From: Sphingobacterium populi
GTDB lineage: Bacteria; Bacteroidota; Bacteroidia; Sphingobacteriales; Sphingobacteriaceae
DNA length: 64,000 nucleotides
Direction of reading: 5' to 3'
NCBI RefSeq assembly: GCF_001586775.1
Contig: NZ_LQXS01000003.1
Span: 248,001-312,000, forward strand
The notes below the pieces were generated by a model, which was given only the letters and a program-made list of their open reading frames with translations, did no database searches and was not told where the DNA came from. Each line of letters begins with the position of its first letter. Within the stretch, counting starts at the first letter, position 1. Below, one piece after another: positions 18,461 to 27,413 of the stretch. The translations under genes and the position numbers were made by a program.

Positions 18461-18494
18461 GTTATGGCCTGTTTAGTGAGAGCGAAGGCATAAC
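18461..18494 (+). promoter_or_regulatory. second hairpin before rplO
   Basis: GTTATGGCC (18461-18469) pairs with GGCATAAC (18487-18494) with one bulged base. It lies 15 bp before the rplO start and could affect its translation. Confidence 0.4.
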
Positions 18495-18509
18495 ACAACT
18501 TTAACAACA

Positions 18510-18956
18510 ATGAATTTAAGTAATTTAAGACCAGCTAAAGGATCAACAAAAAACAAAAAACGTATTGGTCGTGGTCAAGGTTCTGGACGTGGTGGTACTT
18601 CCACTCGTGGTCACAAAGGTGCTGGTTCTCGTTCTGGTCACAAAACGAAAATTGGTTTCGAAGGTGGACAGATGCCTTTGCAACGTCGCGTTCCTAAGGT
18701 CGGTTTCAAAAACATCAACCGTGTAGAATACGTAGGTGTAAACCTTGATGTATTACAAGAATTAGTTACTAAACACAATTTAACTACGGTAGATTTCGAA
18801 ACTTTAAGAACTCATGGTCTTGCATCTAAAAATGATTTAGTAAAAGTACTAGGTCGTGGCGAATTAAGCGCTAAAGTAGATGTACAAGCTCATGCCTTCT
18901 CAGCAACAGCTCAGAAAGCAATTGAAGCAGCTGGAGGTTCTATCGTTAAAATTTAA
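18510..18956 (+). CDS. rplO: 50S ribosomal protein L15
   Basis: uL15, with the glycine- and arginine-rich N-terminus ([22 protein letters not shown] region) threading into 23S rRNA, then the [14 protein letters not shown] motif. 148 residues. Four bases before secY. Confidence 0.96.
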   Translation: MNLSNLRPAKGSTKNKKRIGRGQGSGRGGTSTRGHKGAGSRSGHKTKIGFEGGQMPLQRRVPKVGFKNINRVEYVGVNLDVLQELVTKHNLTTVDFETLRTHGLASKNDLVKVLGRGELSAKVDVQAHAFSATAQKAIEAAGGSIVKI

Positions 18957-18959
18957 TTC

Positions 18960-20303
18960 ATGAATAAACTAATCACAACATTAACCAATATATGGAAGAT
19001 TGAAGAGCTTCGTAAACGTATCTTGTATACGTTCCTGTTGCTTTTTATCTACCGTGTAGGATGTCACGTTGTTTTGCCTGGAGTAAATCCGGCTCAATTG
19101 ATGATTGGAAGTGGTAGAGACGGGACAGACATACTTGATATCATCAACATGTTTGCTGGGGGAGCATTCTCGAGTGCGGCTATCTTCGCCTTAGGTGTAA
19201 TGCCGTATATCTCCGCATCCATTGTTGTGCAGCTTTTAGGAATAGCAGTGCCTTCTTTTCAGAAAATGCAGAAAGAAGGCGAATCCGGTCGTAAGAAATT
19301 GACCCAAATCACACGTTACCTAACGGTAGCGATTACGGTGGTACAGGCGATTGCTTACGTCAGAACGCAAATTACTCCTGATGCCAAATTGATTGCTGAT
19401 CCGATGTTTACTATTCTGGCAGCGATTGTTTTGACAGCGGGTACGTTATTTGTCATGTGGTTAGGTGAACGAATTACAGATAAAGGAATAGGAAACGGTA
19501 TTTCCTTGATCATTATGTCGGGTATTATCGCACAACTTCCTGCTGGTATTTCAGCAGAAACGGTTTCCCGTATGGGTGGCCAAGGTGGTCCGATTGCCTT
19601 ATTGGTCGAGTTTGTCGCATTATTGTTCGTGGTTATCTTTACCATCTTGGTGGTACAAGGTGTGCGCAAGATCCCGGTTCAGTATGCAAAGAAAATCGTT
19701 GGAAACAAGCAAGTGGGTGGTGTAAGACAATACATTCCGTTGAAAGTGAATGCAGCGGGTGTAATGCCAATCATCTTCGCGCAAGCGATCATGTTTCTAC
19801 CAATGTCCTTGATTCAGTTCTTTCCAGATATTCAATCCGAATTCCTTCGGTCGTTGAGTAACTATACGTCATTCACGTACAACATGGTGTTTGCCATCCT
19901 GATCATTGCATTTACATTCTTTTATACAGCCATCATGGTTAATCCGCAGCAAATGTCGGAAGATATGAAGAAGAATGGCGGTTTTATCCCAGGTATCAAG
20001 CCAGGGCACGACACCAATCTTTTTATTGACAATGTCATTTCACATATCACTTTCCCAGGTGCTGTTTTTGTCGCAATCATTGCGATCTTGCCAGCCATTG
20101 CGGCGCTATTTGGCGTCAACAATCAGTTTGCACACTTCTTCGGAGGTACGTCATTACTGATCTTGGTGGGTGTAGTATTAGATACGTTGCAACAGATTGA
20201 AAGTCATCTATTGATGCGTCATTACGACGGTTTGATGAAAACTGGTCGTGTGAAAGGCCGTTCGGCTGCTGCAGTAGAAGGCGTAGATCAATCGGCATTA
20301 TAA
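18960..20303 (+). CDS. secY: protein translocase subunit SecY
   Basis: Central channel of the Sec translocon in the inner membrane. Ten hydrophobic segments can be counted; FAGGAFSSAAIFALGVMPYI forms part of the plug and TM2 region and GERITDKGIGNGISLII is conserved. 447 residues. Placement between rplO and map is the standard spc-operon arrangement. Confidence 0.97.
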   Translation: MNKLITTLTNIWKIEELRKRILYTFLLLFIYRVGCHVVLPGVNPAQLMIGSGRDGTDILDIINMFAGGAFSSAAIFALGVMPYISASIVVQLLGIAVPSFQKMQKEGESGRKKLTQITRYLTVAITVVQAIAYVRTQITPDAKLIADPMFTILAAIVLTAGTLFVMWLGERITDKGIGNGISLIIMSGIIAQLPAGISAETVSRMGGQGGPIALLVEFVALLFVVIFTILVVQGVRKIPVQYAKKIVGNKQVGGVRQYIPLKVNAAGVMPIIFAQAIMFLPMSLIQFFPDIQSEFLRSLSNYTSFTYNMVFAILIIAFTFFYTAIMVNPQQMSEDMKKNGGFIPGIKPGHDTNLFIDNVISHITFPGAVFVAIIAILPAIAALFGVNNQFAHFFGGTSLLILVGVVLDTLQQIESHLLMRHYDGLMKTGRVKGRSAAAVEGVDQSAL

Positions 20304-20312
20304 GTTCAATCG

Positions 20313-21095
20313 ATGTCGAAAATCTTTCTGAAATCAGACGAAGAAATCGAACAAGTGCGAGAGTCCGCTAAGGTACTCTCGCATTTATTAGCCCAGATTG
20401 CCGAACGTGTCGAACCTGGTATCACCACGTTGTCGCTAGATCAATTTGCTTTTGAATTTATTAAAGACCACGGAGGTACGCCTGCTTTCTTAAACTACCA
20501 AGGTTTCCCTTATTCTTTATGTATTTCTGTTAACGATCAGATCGTGCACGGTTTTCCGAGCGACTACGTATTGAAAGAAGGTGATATCGTATCGGTTGAC
20601 GGTGGCGTAAATTTGAATGGTTTCATCAGCGATTCGGCTTATACATTTGCAGTCGGTACTATTTCTGCCGAAGCGCAGCAGTTACTTGATGTAACCAAAG
20701 CAGCTTTGGTAAAAGGAGTAGAACAGGCAGTTGCTGGTAAGCGTGTTGGTGATATATCTTCGGCCGTGCAAGATCATGTAATTCCTTATAAATATGGAAT
20801 CGTACGTGAGCTAGTTGGGCATGGTGTAGGCTTTGAGTTGCATGAAAAACCAGAAGTGCCGAACTATGGTAAGCGTGGGTCAGGTACCAAGTTGGAGGAA
20901 GGCGTAGTGATTTGTATCGAACCCATGATTAATGCGGGAAAAGCTGGCGTCAAATTTTGGGATGATGGATGGACAGTCAGTACGATTGATGGAAAGTTAT
21001 CTGCTCACTTTGAGCAAATGGTAGCGATCCGAAAAGGTCGGCCGGATGTACTTTTGGACTTCCAAGAGATTGAAGAGGTTTTGAGTAAAAAGTAA
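20313..21095 (+). CDS. map: type I methionine aminopeptidase
   Basis: Removes the initiator Met from nascent proteins. The metal ligands are visible in order: Asp in VSVDGGVNL, Asp in GFISDSAYTF, His in GHGVGFELHE, Glu in CIEPMIN and Glu in HFEQMVAI. 260 residues. Ten bases after secY. Confidence 0.96.
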   Translation: MSKIFLKSDEEIEQVRESAKVLSHLLAQIAERVEPGITTLSLDQFAFEFIKDHGGTPAFLNYQGFPYSLCISVNDQIVHGFPSDYVLKEGDIVSVDGGVNLNGFISDSAYTFAVGTISAEAQQLLDVTKAALVKGVEQAVAGKRVGDISSAVQDHVIPYKYGIVRELVGHGVGFELHEKPEVPNYGKRGSGTKLEEGVVICIEPMINAGKAGVKFWDDGWTVSTIDGKLSAHFEQMVAIRKGRPDVLLDFQEIEEVLSKK

Positions 21096-21124
21096 TTGGT
21101 TTTCAATTATTTTGTTTATCTTTG
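21096..21124 (+). promoter_or_regulatory. candidate promoter for infA and the alpha-operon part
   Basis: TTG at 21096-21098 (overlapping the map stop), 18 bases, then TATCTTTG at 21117-21124. Predicted start about 40 nt before infA. It would let infA-rpmJ-rpsM-rpsK-rpsD-rpoA-rplQ be transcribed separately. Confidence 0.65.
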
Positions 21125-21170
21125 CACTCCTGTTTGTGCAGGCTTTTAACACGTAAATTACAAGGGATAT

Positions 21171-21389
21171 ATGGCTAAGCAAGCCTCAATAGAACAAGAC
21201 GGAATTATTCGGGAAGCACTTTCCAACGCGATGTTTCGTGTAGAATTGGAGAATGGGCATGAGATCATCGCTCATATTTCTGGTAAGATGCGTATGCATT
21301 ATATCAAAATTTTACCCGGGGATAAGGTGAAGTTGGAGATGTCCCCATACGATTTAACCAAAGGAAGAATTACCTACCGTTACAAATAG
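21171..21389 (+). CDS. infA: translation initiation factor IF-1
   Basis: OB-fold factor binding the 30S A site. [22 protein letters not shown] and the end [20 protein letters not shown] are the family hallmarks. 72 residues, standard length. Confidence 0.97.
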   Translation: MAKQASIEQDGIIREALSNAMFRVELENGHEIIAHISGKMRMHYIKILPGDKVKLEMSPYDLTKGRITYRYK

Positions 21390-21435
21390 CGGGTAATTTC
21401 CATTTGGTTTACAGCTTTTAAAAATATTATTAGAC

Positions 21436-21552
21436 ATGAAAGTTAGAGCATCAATTAAAAAGCGCAGTGCGGACTGTAAAGTTATCCGCCGCAAAGGAAA
21501 ACTATTTGTAATCAACAAAAAGAACCCTAAGTTCAAGCAACGCCAAGGGTAG
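21436..21552 (+). CDS. rpmJ: 50S ribosomal protein L36 (zinc-free form)
   Basis: bL36, 38 residues: starts [20 protein letters not shown] and ends NPKFKQRQG. Only one cysteine remains, so the usual zinc-binding Cys/His set is missing. It stabilises 23S rRNA near the factor-binding region. Confidence 0.95.
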   Translation: MKVRASIKKRSADCKVIRRKGKLFVINKKNPKFKQRQG

Positions 21553-21578
21553 TATTAACATAATCGCTAAAGTATTAT

Positions 21579-21956
21579 ATGGCAAGGATATCAGGTATAG
21601 ATTTACCTAAAAACAAAAGAGGAGTTATCGGCCTTACGTACATTTTCGGGATCGGTCGTTCGACATCTGCGTATATCTTGGATAAAGCAGGTATCAGCCA
21701 CGATGTGAAAGTACAAGAGTGGGATGATGAGCAATTGACTGCTATTCGTACGATCATCAACGAGGAGATCAAAGTAGAAGGTGCATTACGTTCTGAAGTA
21801 CAGTTGAACATCAAACGTTTGATGGATATCGGTTGTTACCGTGGTCTTCGTCACCGTAAACACTTACCACTTCGTGGTCAGCGTACTAAAAACAACTCTC
21901 GTACCCGTAAAGGTAAACGTAAGACTGTTGCAAACAAGAAAAAAGCTACTAAATAA
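21579..21956 (+). CDS. rpsM: 30S ribosomal protein S13
   Basis: uS13, in the head, contacting P-site tRNA and L5. [23 protein letters not shown] and [20 protein letters not shown] are diagnostic; the Lys-rich tail is normal. 125 residues. Confidence 0.97.
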   Translation: MARISGIDLPKNKRGVIGLTYIFGIGRSTSAYILDKAGISHDVKVQEWDDEQLTAIRTIINEEIKVEGALRSEVQLNIKRLMDIGCYRGLRHRKHLPLRGQRTKNNSRTRKGKRKTVANKKKATK

Positions 21957-21966
21957 GAATTAAGAA

Positions 21967-22356
21967 ATGGCTAAAACTAAAAAAGTTACTAAAAAGCGCA
22001 TTGTTGTCGTGGAGCCAGTGGGTCAAGCCCATATCAGCGCTACTTTTAACAACATTATCGTAACTTTAACTAACAACCAAGGACAAACTATCTCTTGGTC
22101 GTCTGCCGGTAAAATGGGTTTCAGAGGTTCTAAAAAGAACACACCTTACGCGGCATCACAAGCAGCTCAAGATTGCGGTAAAGTCGCACACGATTTGGGA
22201 TTGCGTAAAGTAGAAGTTTTCGTGAAAGGTCCTGGATCAGGTCGCGAGTCTGCTATCCGCACGCTACAAACGATTGGTATCGATGTAACGCTTATTAAAG
22301 ACGTTACTCCACTTCCACACAATGGTTGTCGTCCTCCAAAACGTAGAAGAGTTTAA
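21967..22356 (+). CDS. rpsK: 30S ribosomal protein S11
   Basis: uS11, on the platform beside the mRNA exit. [20 protein letters not shown] and the end [18 protein letters not shown] are characteristic. 129 residues. Confidence 0.97.
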   Translation: MAKTKKVTKKRIVVVEPVGQAHISATFNNIIVTLTNNQGQTISWSSAGKMGFRGSKKNTPYAASQAAQDCGKVAHDLGLRKVEVFVKGPGSGRESAIRTLQTIGIDVTLIKDVTPLPHNGCRPPKRRRV

Positions 22357-22383
22357 TTAATAGAATTGTTTAAGATAAGATTC

Positions 22384-22400
22384 ATCAGCTACAGGCTGAT
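22384..22400 (+). promoter_or_regulatory. small hairpin before rpsD
   Basis: ATCAGC (22384-22389) and GCTGAT (22395-22400) with a 5-base loop, 23 bp before the rpsD start. Weak on its own; noted because similar hairpins occur in other wide gaps of the operon. Confidence 0.4.
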
Positions 22401-22423
22401 TGATACTTCAAACAGATAAGAAA

Positions 22424-23032
22424 ATGGCAAGATATACAGGACCTAAGTCCAAGATTGCACGTAAATTCAGAGAGCCAATTTTTGGCCCGGATAAAGCGTT
22501 AGATAAAAAGAATTATCCTCCTGGTCAGCACGGACCATCTAAAAGAAGAGGAAAACAATCTGAATACGCTATTCAGTTGTTAGAAAAACAAAAAGCAAAA
22601 TACACATACGGAATTTTGGAGCGTCAGTTCTCTAACCTTTTCGTTAAAGCTTCTTCAAAACAAGGGGTTACAGGTGAAAACTTCTTGAAATTGCTAGAAG
22701 CGCGTTTAGACAATGTAGTATACCGTTTAGGCATCGCGCCGACTCGTTCTTCTGCTCGTCAATTCGTATCGCACAAGCACATTACTGTTAATGGCGAAGT
22801 CGTTAACATTCCATCATACAGTTTACGTCCAGGTGATGTAGTAGCTGTTCGTGAGCGTTCAAAATCAGTTGAAGCAATCACAGATTCAGTAGCTAGTCAC
22901 AAAATCAACAAATTTAGTTGGTTAGAGTGGAACGCAAACGATTTACAAGGTACATTCGTATCTTACCCAGAGAGATCTGATATTCCAGAGAATATTAAAG
23001 AGAACTTAATCGTAGAGTTGTACTCTAAATAA
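22424..23032 (+). CDS. rpsD: 30S ribosomal protein S4
   Basis: uS4, a primary 16S rRNA binder. [21 protein letters not shown] is the usual Bacteroidota N-terminus, and the S4 RNA-binding domain lies at about residues 92-155 ([20 protein letters not shown]). The frame is open to 22400, but 22424 matches the family start. 202 residues. S4 represses the alpha operon in E. coli. Confidence 0.96.
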   Translation: MARYTGPKSKIARKFREPIFGPDKALDKKNYPPGQHGPSKRRGKQSEYAIQLLEKQKAKYTYGILERQFSNLFVKASSKQGVTGENFLKLLEARLDNVVYRLGIAPTRSSARQFVSHKHITVNGEVVNIPSYSLRPGDVVAVRERSKSVEAITDSVASHKINKFSWLEWNANDLQGTFVSYPERSDIPENIKENLIVELYSK

Positions 23033-23038
23033 GAAATG

Positions 23039-23077
23039 ATAGCATTAGGATAGTGATATTCACTATCCTAATGCTAT
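23039..23077 (+). promoter_or_regulatory. perfect 18-bp hairpin between rpsD and rpoA
   Basis: 23039-23056 is the exact reverse complement of 23060-23077, loop TAT. It begins seven bases after the rpsD stop. No T-run follows directly, so it is not a standard terminator; a processing, attenuation or S4 feedback site are all possible. Confidence 0.75.
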
Positions 23078-23118
23078 TGTATAAGTATATAATTTGTAAC
23101 AAAATTAAAAGCAGATAA

Positions 23119-24111
23119 ATGGCAATTTTAGCATTTCAAAGACCGGATAAGGTAATCATGCAGAAATCGACTGATTTTGATGGTACTTTTGAGTTTCGTC
23201 CACTTGAACCAGGTTTTGGTGTAACTATTGGTAATGCTTTGCGCCGTATTTTATTGTCCTCATTAGAAGGATATGCAATTACGTCAATAAGATTTTCAGG
23301 CGTTTCGCACGAATTTTCGACTATCAAAGGCGTTGTTGAAGACGTTACCGATATCATCTTAAACTTGAAACAAGTACGTTTCAAGAAAACAGGAGATCAA
23401 GGTGATTCAGAGAAAATATTTATCGTGCTGAACGGTCAAGATCAGTTCAAAGCAGGTGATATTTCTAAGTTTTCTAACAACTTCGAGGTATTGAACCCTG
23501 ATTTTGTGGTATGCAATATGGATCCAGCTGTGACTATCGAAGTAGAACTTTCTGTTTCTAAAGGTCGTGGTTATGTCAATGCAGAAGAAAACAAAGTAAC
23601 TGATGGTCCAGTAGGTGTCATCGCTATTGATTCTATCTACACGCCGATCAAAAATGTGAAATATACCATTGAGAACTATCGTGTAGAACAAAAGACCGAT
23701 TACGAGAAATTGTTGTTGGACATCTCTACTGATGGATCTATTCATCCAGAAGATGCATTGAAAGAAGCTGCTCGTATCTTGATTCAGCACTTCATGTTGT
23801 TCTCTGATGAAAACATGTTATTAGAGTCACAAACTAAAGAAGAAACTAAAGTAGTTGACGAGGAAATCTTGCACATGCGTAAAATCTTGAAAACGGAATT
23901 AGTAGATCTAGATCTTTCTGTTCGTGCTCTTAACTGTTTGAAAGCAGCAGACATTCGCACTTTAGCTGAATTGGTTACTTACGATGTAGCAGATATGTTG
24001 AAATTCCGCAACTTCGGTAAGAAATCATTGAGCGAGATCCAAGAGCTGGTAAAAGCGAAAGGTCTTTCTTTCGGTATGAATTTGTCTAAGTACAAATTGG
24101 AAGAAGATTAA
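23119..24111 (+). CDS. rpoA: DNA-directed RNA polymerase subunit alpha
   Basis: Assembly platform of RNA polymerase. The N-terminal dimerisation domain contains [21 protein letters not shown]; the C-terminal domain (about residues 260-330) has [20 protein letters not shown] and [12 protein letters not shown]. 330 residues. Located between rpsD and rplQ as in most bacteria. Confidence 0.97.
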   Translation: MAILAFQRPDKVIMQKSTDFDGTFEFRPLEPGFGVTIGNALRRILLSSLEGYAITSIRFSGVSHEFSTIKGVVEDVTDIILNLKQVRFKKTGDQGDSEKIFIVLNGQDQFKAGDISKFSNNFEVLNPDFVVCNMDPAVTIEVELSVSKGRGYVNAEENKVTDGPVGVIAIDSIYTPIKNVKYTIENYRVEQKTDYEKLLLDISTDGSIHPEDALKEAARILIQHFMLFSDENMLLESQTKEETKVVDEEILHMRKILKTELVDLDLSVRALNCLKAADIRTLAELVTYDVADMLKFRNFGKKSLSEIQELVKAKGLSFGMNLSKYKLEED

Positions 24112-24226
24112 CAAATATTAATAATAATAAGCGACCTGTTGCGCAATTCCCCTAGTAAATACACGAGGTGCTCAGATGAGTGATCGTTAAAACAAAAAGG
24201 ACGGTGCGCACAAAATCAAAATTAAA

Positions 24227-24775
24227 ATGAGACACGGAAAAAAAGTAAATCACTTAGGCCGCACTGACAGTCACCGTAAGGCTATGCTAGCGAATATGGC
24301 GACTTCATTGATCAAGCACAAACGCATTATTACTACTTTGGCGAAAGCGAAAGCATTACGTCAGTATGTGGAGCCATTAATCACTAAATCTAAAAACGAT
24401 ACGACTCACTCTCGTCGTACAGTATTTGCTTATCTTAAAGATAAAGATGCTGTTAGTTTGCTTTTCCGCGAGATTTCTGAGAAAGTAGCAAATCGTCCAG
24501 GTGGTTATACGCGTATCATCAAGATGGAAAACCGTTTAGGTGATAATGCTGAAATGGCATTCATAGAACTAGTAGATTACAACGAAGTATACGGTAAAAC
24601 CGTACAAGCTGAGAAGAAAACTACTCGTCGTCGTGGTGGTGCGAAGAAGAAAGCAACTGCTGAAGCAGCTCCTGTTGAAGAAACAGTAGTAGCTGAAGAA
24701 GCAACTGCAGTAGAAGAAGTAGAAACTACACCAGCTGTAGAAGAAGCTCCTGCTACAGAAGAAAAGAAAGACTAA
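24227..24775 (+). CDS. rplQ: 50S ribosomal protein L17 with an acidic C-terminal extension
   Basis: bL17, at the tunnel exit surface. The core is residues 1-125 ([20 protein letters not shown] start). After a basic stretch ([13 protein letters not shown]) comes a tail of about 45 residues built from Glu, Ala, Val, Thr and Pro, not present in E. coli L17. 182 residues. Last gene of the ribosomal cluster. Confidence 0.96.
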   Translation: MRHGKKVNHLGRTDSHRKAMLANMATSLIKHKRIITTLAKAKALRQYVEPLITKSKNDTTHSRRTVFAYLKDKDAVSLLFREISEKVANRPGGYTRIIKMENRLGDNAEMAFIELVDYNEVYGKTVQAEKKTTRRRGGAKKKATAEAAPVEETVVAEEATAVEEVETTPAVEEAPATEEKKD

Positions 24776-24800
24776 TACTATTTATTAGTCATAGATTACT

Positions 24801-24837
24801 AAAAGCCTGTTGCGCGTATGTGCAACAGGCTTTTTTT
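24801..24837 (+). terminator. strong terminator ending the ribosomal operon
   Basis: AAAAGCCTGTTGC (24801-24813) and GCAACAGGCTTTT (24822-24834) form a 13-bp perfect stem with an 8-base loop, followed by more T. Confidence 0.95.
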
Positions 24838-24940
24838 CGTCATATAATGAATTTTCGCCCGTATTATAAGGCAATTAGTGATGATATTCCACAAAAAAAT
24901 GTATTTTTAAGAACTAACATCTGTTGAAAATACAATCTTT

Positions 24941-26059
24941 ATGAATTTTTTTGCCACCAAGCTATTTCCGTTACATCTAATTGCCATTTTTGTAGTATTA
25001 TTTAGCTCTTGTAAAGACAGTGTTGATATAGGTTTTGAAGAACCACCAGTATTAGAAGAGTATCCCGTGTGGACTCATCTCGACGGTATATATAAAGATC
25101 ATGATAGTATAATTTTGTCATCTTATCGTTCATCCGACTCGATTATCATGTACTCCACTGCCCAAGGGGTAAGTTATTTTAATACTAGAACCAAAATTGT
25201 TGATAAGCAGCTTGGTCTTTACAGTGGTTTTGCATGGCCATATAGTTCAATTATTAATGAATATGCCACTGTTTATGTAAAAGATAATCGAATCATAGTG
25301 CACGATAATAGTACACTGGGAAAACAACATTTTGTTTACATAGATACAGAATCATATCTTGGTTATACGATTACTTCTTTGCAAGGAGATAGGTTATACT
25401 ACCAACACGATCTTGCAGCAGGTGATGGCGATACGTCAATATGGAAAATTCGGTATCTCGATTTAACAGATTTTCCTCAGTCTCCTCTCGGATCGATAGA
25501 CTTATCAAAGAATGAAATTCAGATTCCGTTACCTTCTTTTGTGCGCGCGCACGGTTATATCAATAATTTTTGGTCTTTTGATAACATGTTATATGTATCC
25601 GTCGGTAATCATTTTTACCGCATAGATCGGGATGGATCATATAAGCGGATGGATTGGCAAGGGCAGGATATTTATCCAGGAAATATGTTTCAGATTGGAA
25701 AGACACTTTTTGCTGTCTGTAACAGTTCAGGTATTTTTGACCATCCTTTGCTTTTTTCCAATGATTCAGGCGAAACTTGGCAGCCATACACTAACAATGA
25801 TGATTATGGTAGTTTTTACTACATGGTGCAAGGTCATCCATTTGAGTTTGACAATCAGCGATATCTAGCTGGTAGTTTTGGTCTTTTGTCAATACTTGAT
25901 TTTAGTAATGGTAAGTTTTCTGTTAATCCTTTGAGCTTCGATGGTGAGCGGCCTACGTTTTTTCAATCGTTGTACTCCACAGAAGATGCAAAATTTGTGT
26001 ATGCTATTAGTCCTACAGGGATATGGGTCGTTAATAGAAATATGTTCAATAATCAATAG
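24941..26059 (+). CDS. predicted lipoprotein with an Asp-box, probable beta-propeller
   Basis: Function not recognised. The N-terminus is a lipoprotein signal peptide (hydrophobic stretch, then LFSSC with the lipid-modified Cys near residue 28). The mature part is beta-rich and contains one Asp-box, SNDSGETW (about residue 275), a motif of sialidase-type beta-propellers. No catalytic residues of a sialidase are evident. It is 372 residues, AT-richer than its neighbours, and sits alone between the ribosomal and arginine operons. Confidence 0.6.
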   Translation: MNFFATKLFPLHLIAIFVVLFSSCKDSVDIGFEEPPVLEEYPVWTHLDGIYKDHDSIILSSYRSSDSIIMYSTAQGVSYFNTRTKIVDKQLGLYSGFAWPYSSIINEYATVYVKDNRIIVHDNSTLGKQHFVYIDTESYLGYTITSLQGDRLYYQHDLAAGDGDTSIWKIRYLDLTDFPQSPLGSIDLSKNEIQIPLPSFVRAHGYINNFWSFDNMLYVSVGNHFYRIDRDGSYKRMDWQGQDIYPGNMFQIGKTLFAVCNSSGIFDHPLLFSNDSGETWQPYTNNDDYGSFYYMVQGHPFEFDNQRYLAGSFGLLSILDFSNGKFSVNPLSFDGERPTFFQSLYSTEDAKFVYAISPTGIWVVNRNMFNNQ

Positions 26060-26147
26060 TAAGTTTTTTTAGTTATTACTTTGATCATAAGTTTTGTGAT
26101 GTTTCAAAAAAGCTATAGTTAAGACGAATTTTTCAATTCTGCTTAGC

Positions 26148-26155
26148 TATATTTG
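26148..26155 (+). promoter_or_regulatory. candidate -7 element upstream of argD
   Basis: TATATTTG matches TAnnTTTG about 49 bp before argD. No TTG lies at the -33 position. AGCTATA (26146-26152) and TATAGCT (26180-26186) can pair across it. Confidence 0.35.
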
Positions 26156-26203
26156 CTAGTACAGATGTTTACAACTTAGTATAGCTGGCAAATTATTAAT
26201 GCA

Positions 26204-27352
26204 ATGAAACTATTTGACGTTTATCCTATTAATCCGATTAGCATTACAAAGGCAATGGGTTCATCCGTATGGGATGATAAAGGCAATGAGTACCTTGATT
26301 TATATGGCGGACACGCCGTGATCTCTATCGGTCATACACATCCGCATTATGTCGGTATGCTAAAACAGCAGCTAGATCGTATTGGTTTTTATTCTAACTC
26401 GGTAGAAATGCCATTACAGCGAGAGTTGGCTGAAAAATTAGGTCGCGTATCTGGCAAGGAAAACTTCGAATTATTTCTGTGTAACTCAGGTGCAGAGGCG
26501 AATGAAAATGCGTTAAAATTAGCTTCGTTTCACACCGGAAGAAAGAAAATAGTAGCGTTTTCTAAAGCATTCCATGGTCGTACTTCATTGGCTGTAGCAG
26601 CCACCGACAATCCTGCAATCGTCGCTCCGGTAAATGAAACGGATAATGTTATTTTTAGTGAGTTTAACGACGAGCAAGCTCTTGAACAAGTATTTGCTTC
26701 ACAAGGCAACGATATTGCTGCTGTTATCATTGAAGGCATACAAGGCGTAGGTGGTATTCGTGAAGCTTCTGTTACCTTTCTAAAAGCTATCAGACGCCTT
26801 TGTGATCAGTATAATGCTATATATATAGCAGATTCTGTGCAATGTGGCTATGGCCGTACCGGATTATTCTATTCACACGATTATGCAGGCGTAGAAGCCG
26901 ATATCTATACCATGGCCAAAGGAATGGGAAATGGCTTTCCAATCGGAGCTATATCTGTATCTCCGAAGTTCAAAGCATCTTACGGTATGCTAGGTACCAC
27001 CTTCGGTGGTAATCATCTAGCGTGTGCCGCCGCAATTGCGGTATTGGACGTGATGGAGCAAGAGGATCTCATGAGCAATGCCAGTGCGGTGGGAAATTAT
27101 CTCATTGAGCAACTGCGCACCTTTGATCAAGTATTAGAAGTTCGTGGTCGTGGGTTGATGATTGGTATAGAATTACCAACTGAGTTGTCGTCTGTGAAAA
27201 AAGACCTATTAATGAAGAATAAAATCTTCACTGGCGAGGCGAAGCCAAATGTGATTCGATTATTACCAGCCTTGAATCTTAGTATGGCACATGCCAAGCA
27301 ATTTTTGGAAGCATTTGCTGAGCAGTTGCAGGCACAACAGGTTACAGCATAA
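26204..27352 (+). CDS. argD: acetylornithine (or succinylornithine) aminotransferase
   Basis: PLP-dependent class III aminotransferase converting N-acylglutamate semialdehyde to N-acylornithine in arginine synthesis. Motifs: NSGAEANENALKLA, the aspartate of YIADSVQCGYGRTG and the PLP lysine in MAKGMGNGFP (residue 239). 382 residues. First gene of argD-argF'-argB-proC-argE. Whether the acyl group is acetyl or succinyl cannot be told from this protein. Confidence 0.9.
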   Translation: MKLFDVYPINPISITKAMGSSVWDDKGNEYLDLYGGHAVISIGHTHPHYVGMLKQQLDRIGFYSNSVEMPLQRELAEKLGRVSGKENFELFLCNSGAEANENALKLASFHTGRKKIVAFSKAFHGRTSLAVAATDNPAIVAPVNETDNVIFSEFNDEQALEQVFASQGNDIAAVIIEGIQGVGGIREASVTFLKAIRRLCDQYNAIYIADSVQCGYGRTGLFYSHDYAGVEADIYTMAKGMGNGFPIGAISVSPKFKASYGMLGTTFGGNHLACAAAIAVLDVMEQEDLMSNASAVGNYLIEQLRTFDQVLEVRGRGLMIGIELPTELSSVKKDLLMKNKIFTGEAKPNVIRLLPALNLSMAHAKQFLEAFAEQLQAQQVTA

Positions 27353-27413
27353 TATTATTTAAGTACGATCTGTTCGAGTAAGGACGAGACAACCATTTTA
27401 GCGGGATATAAGC

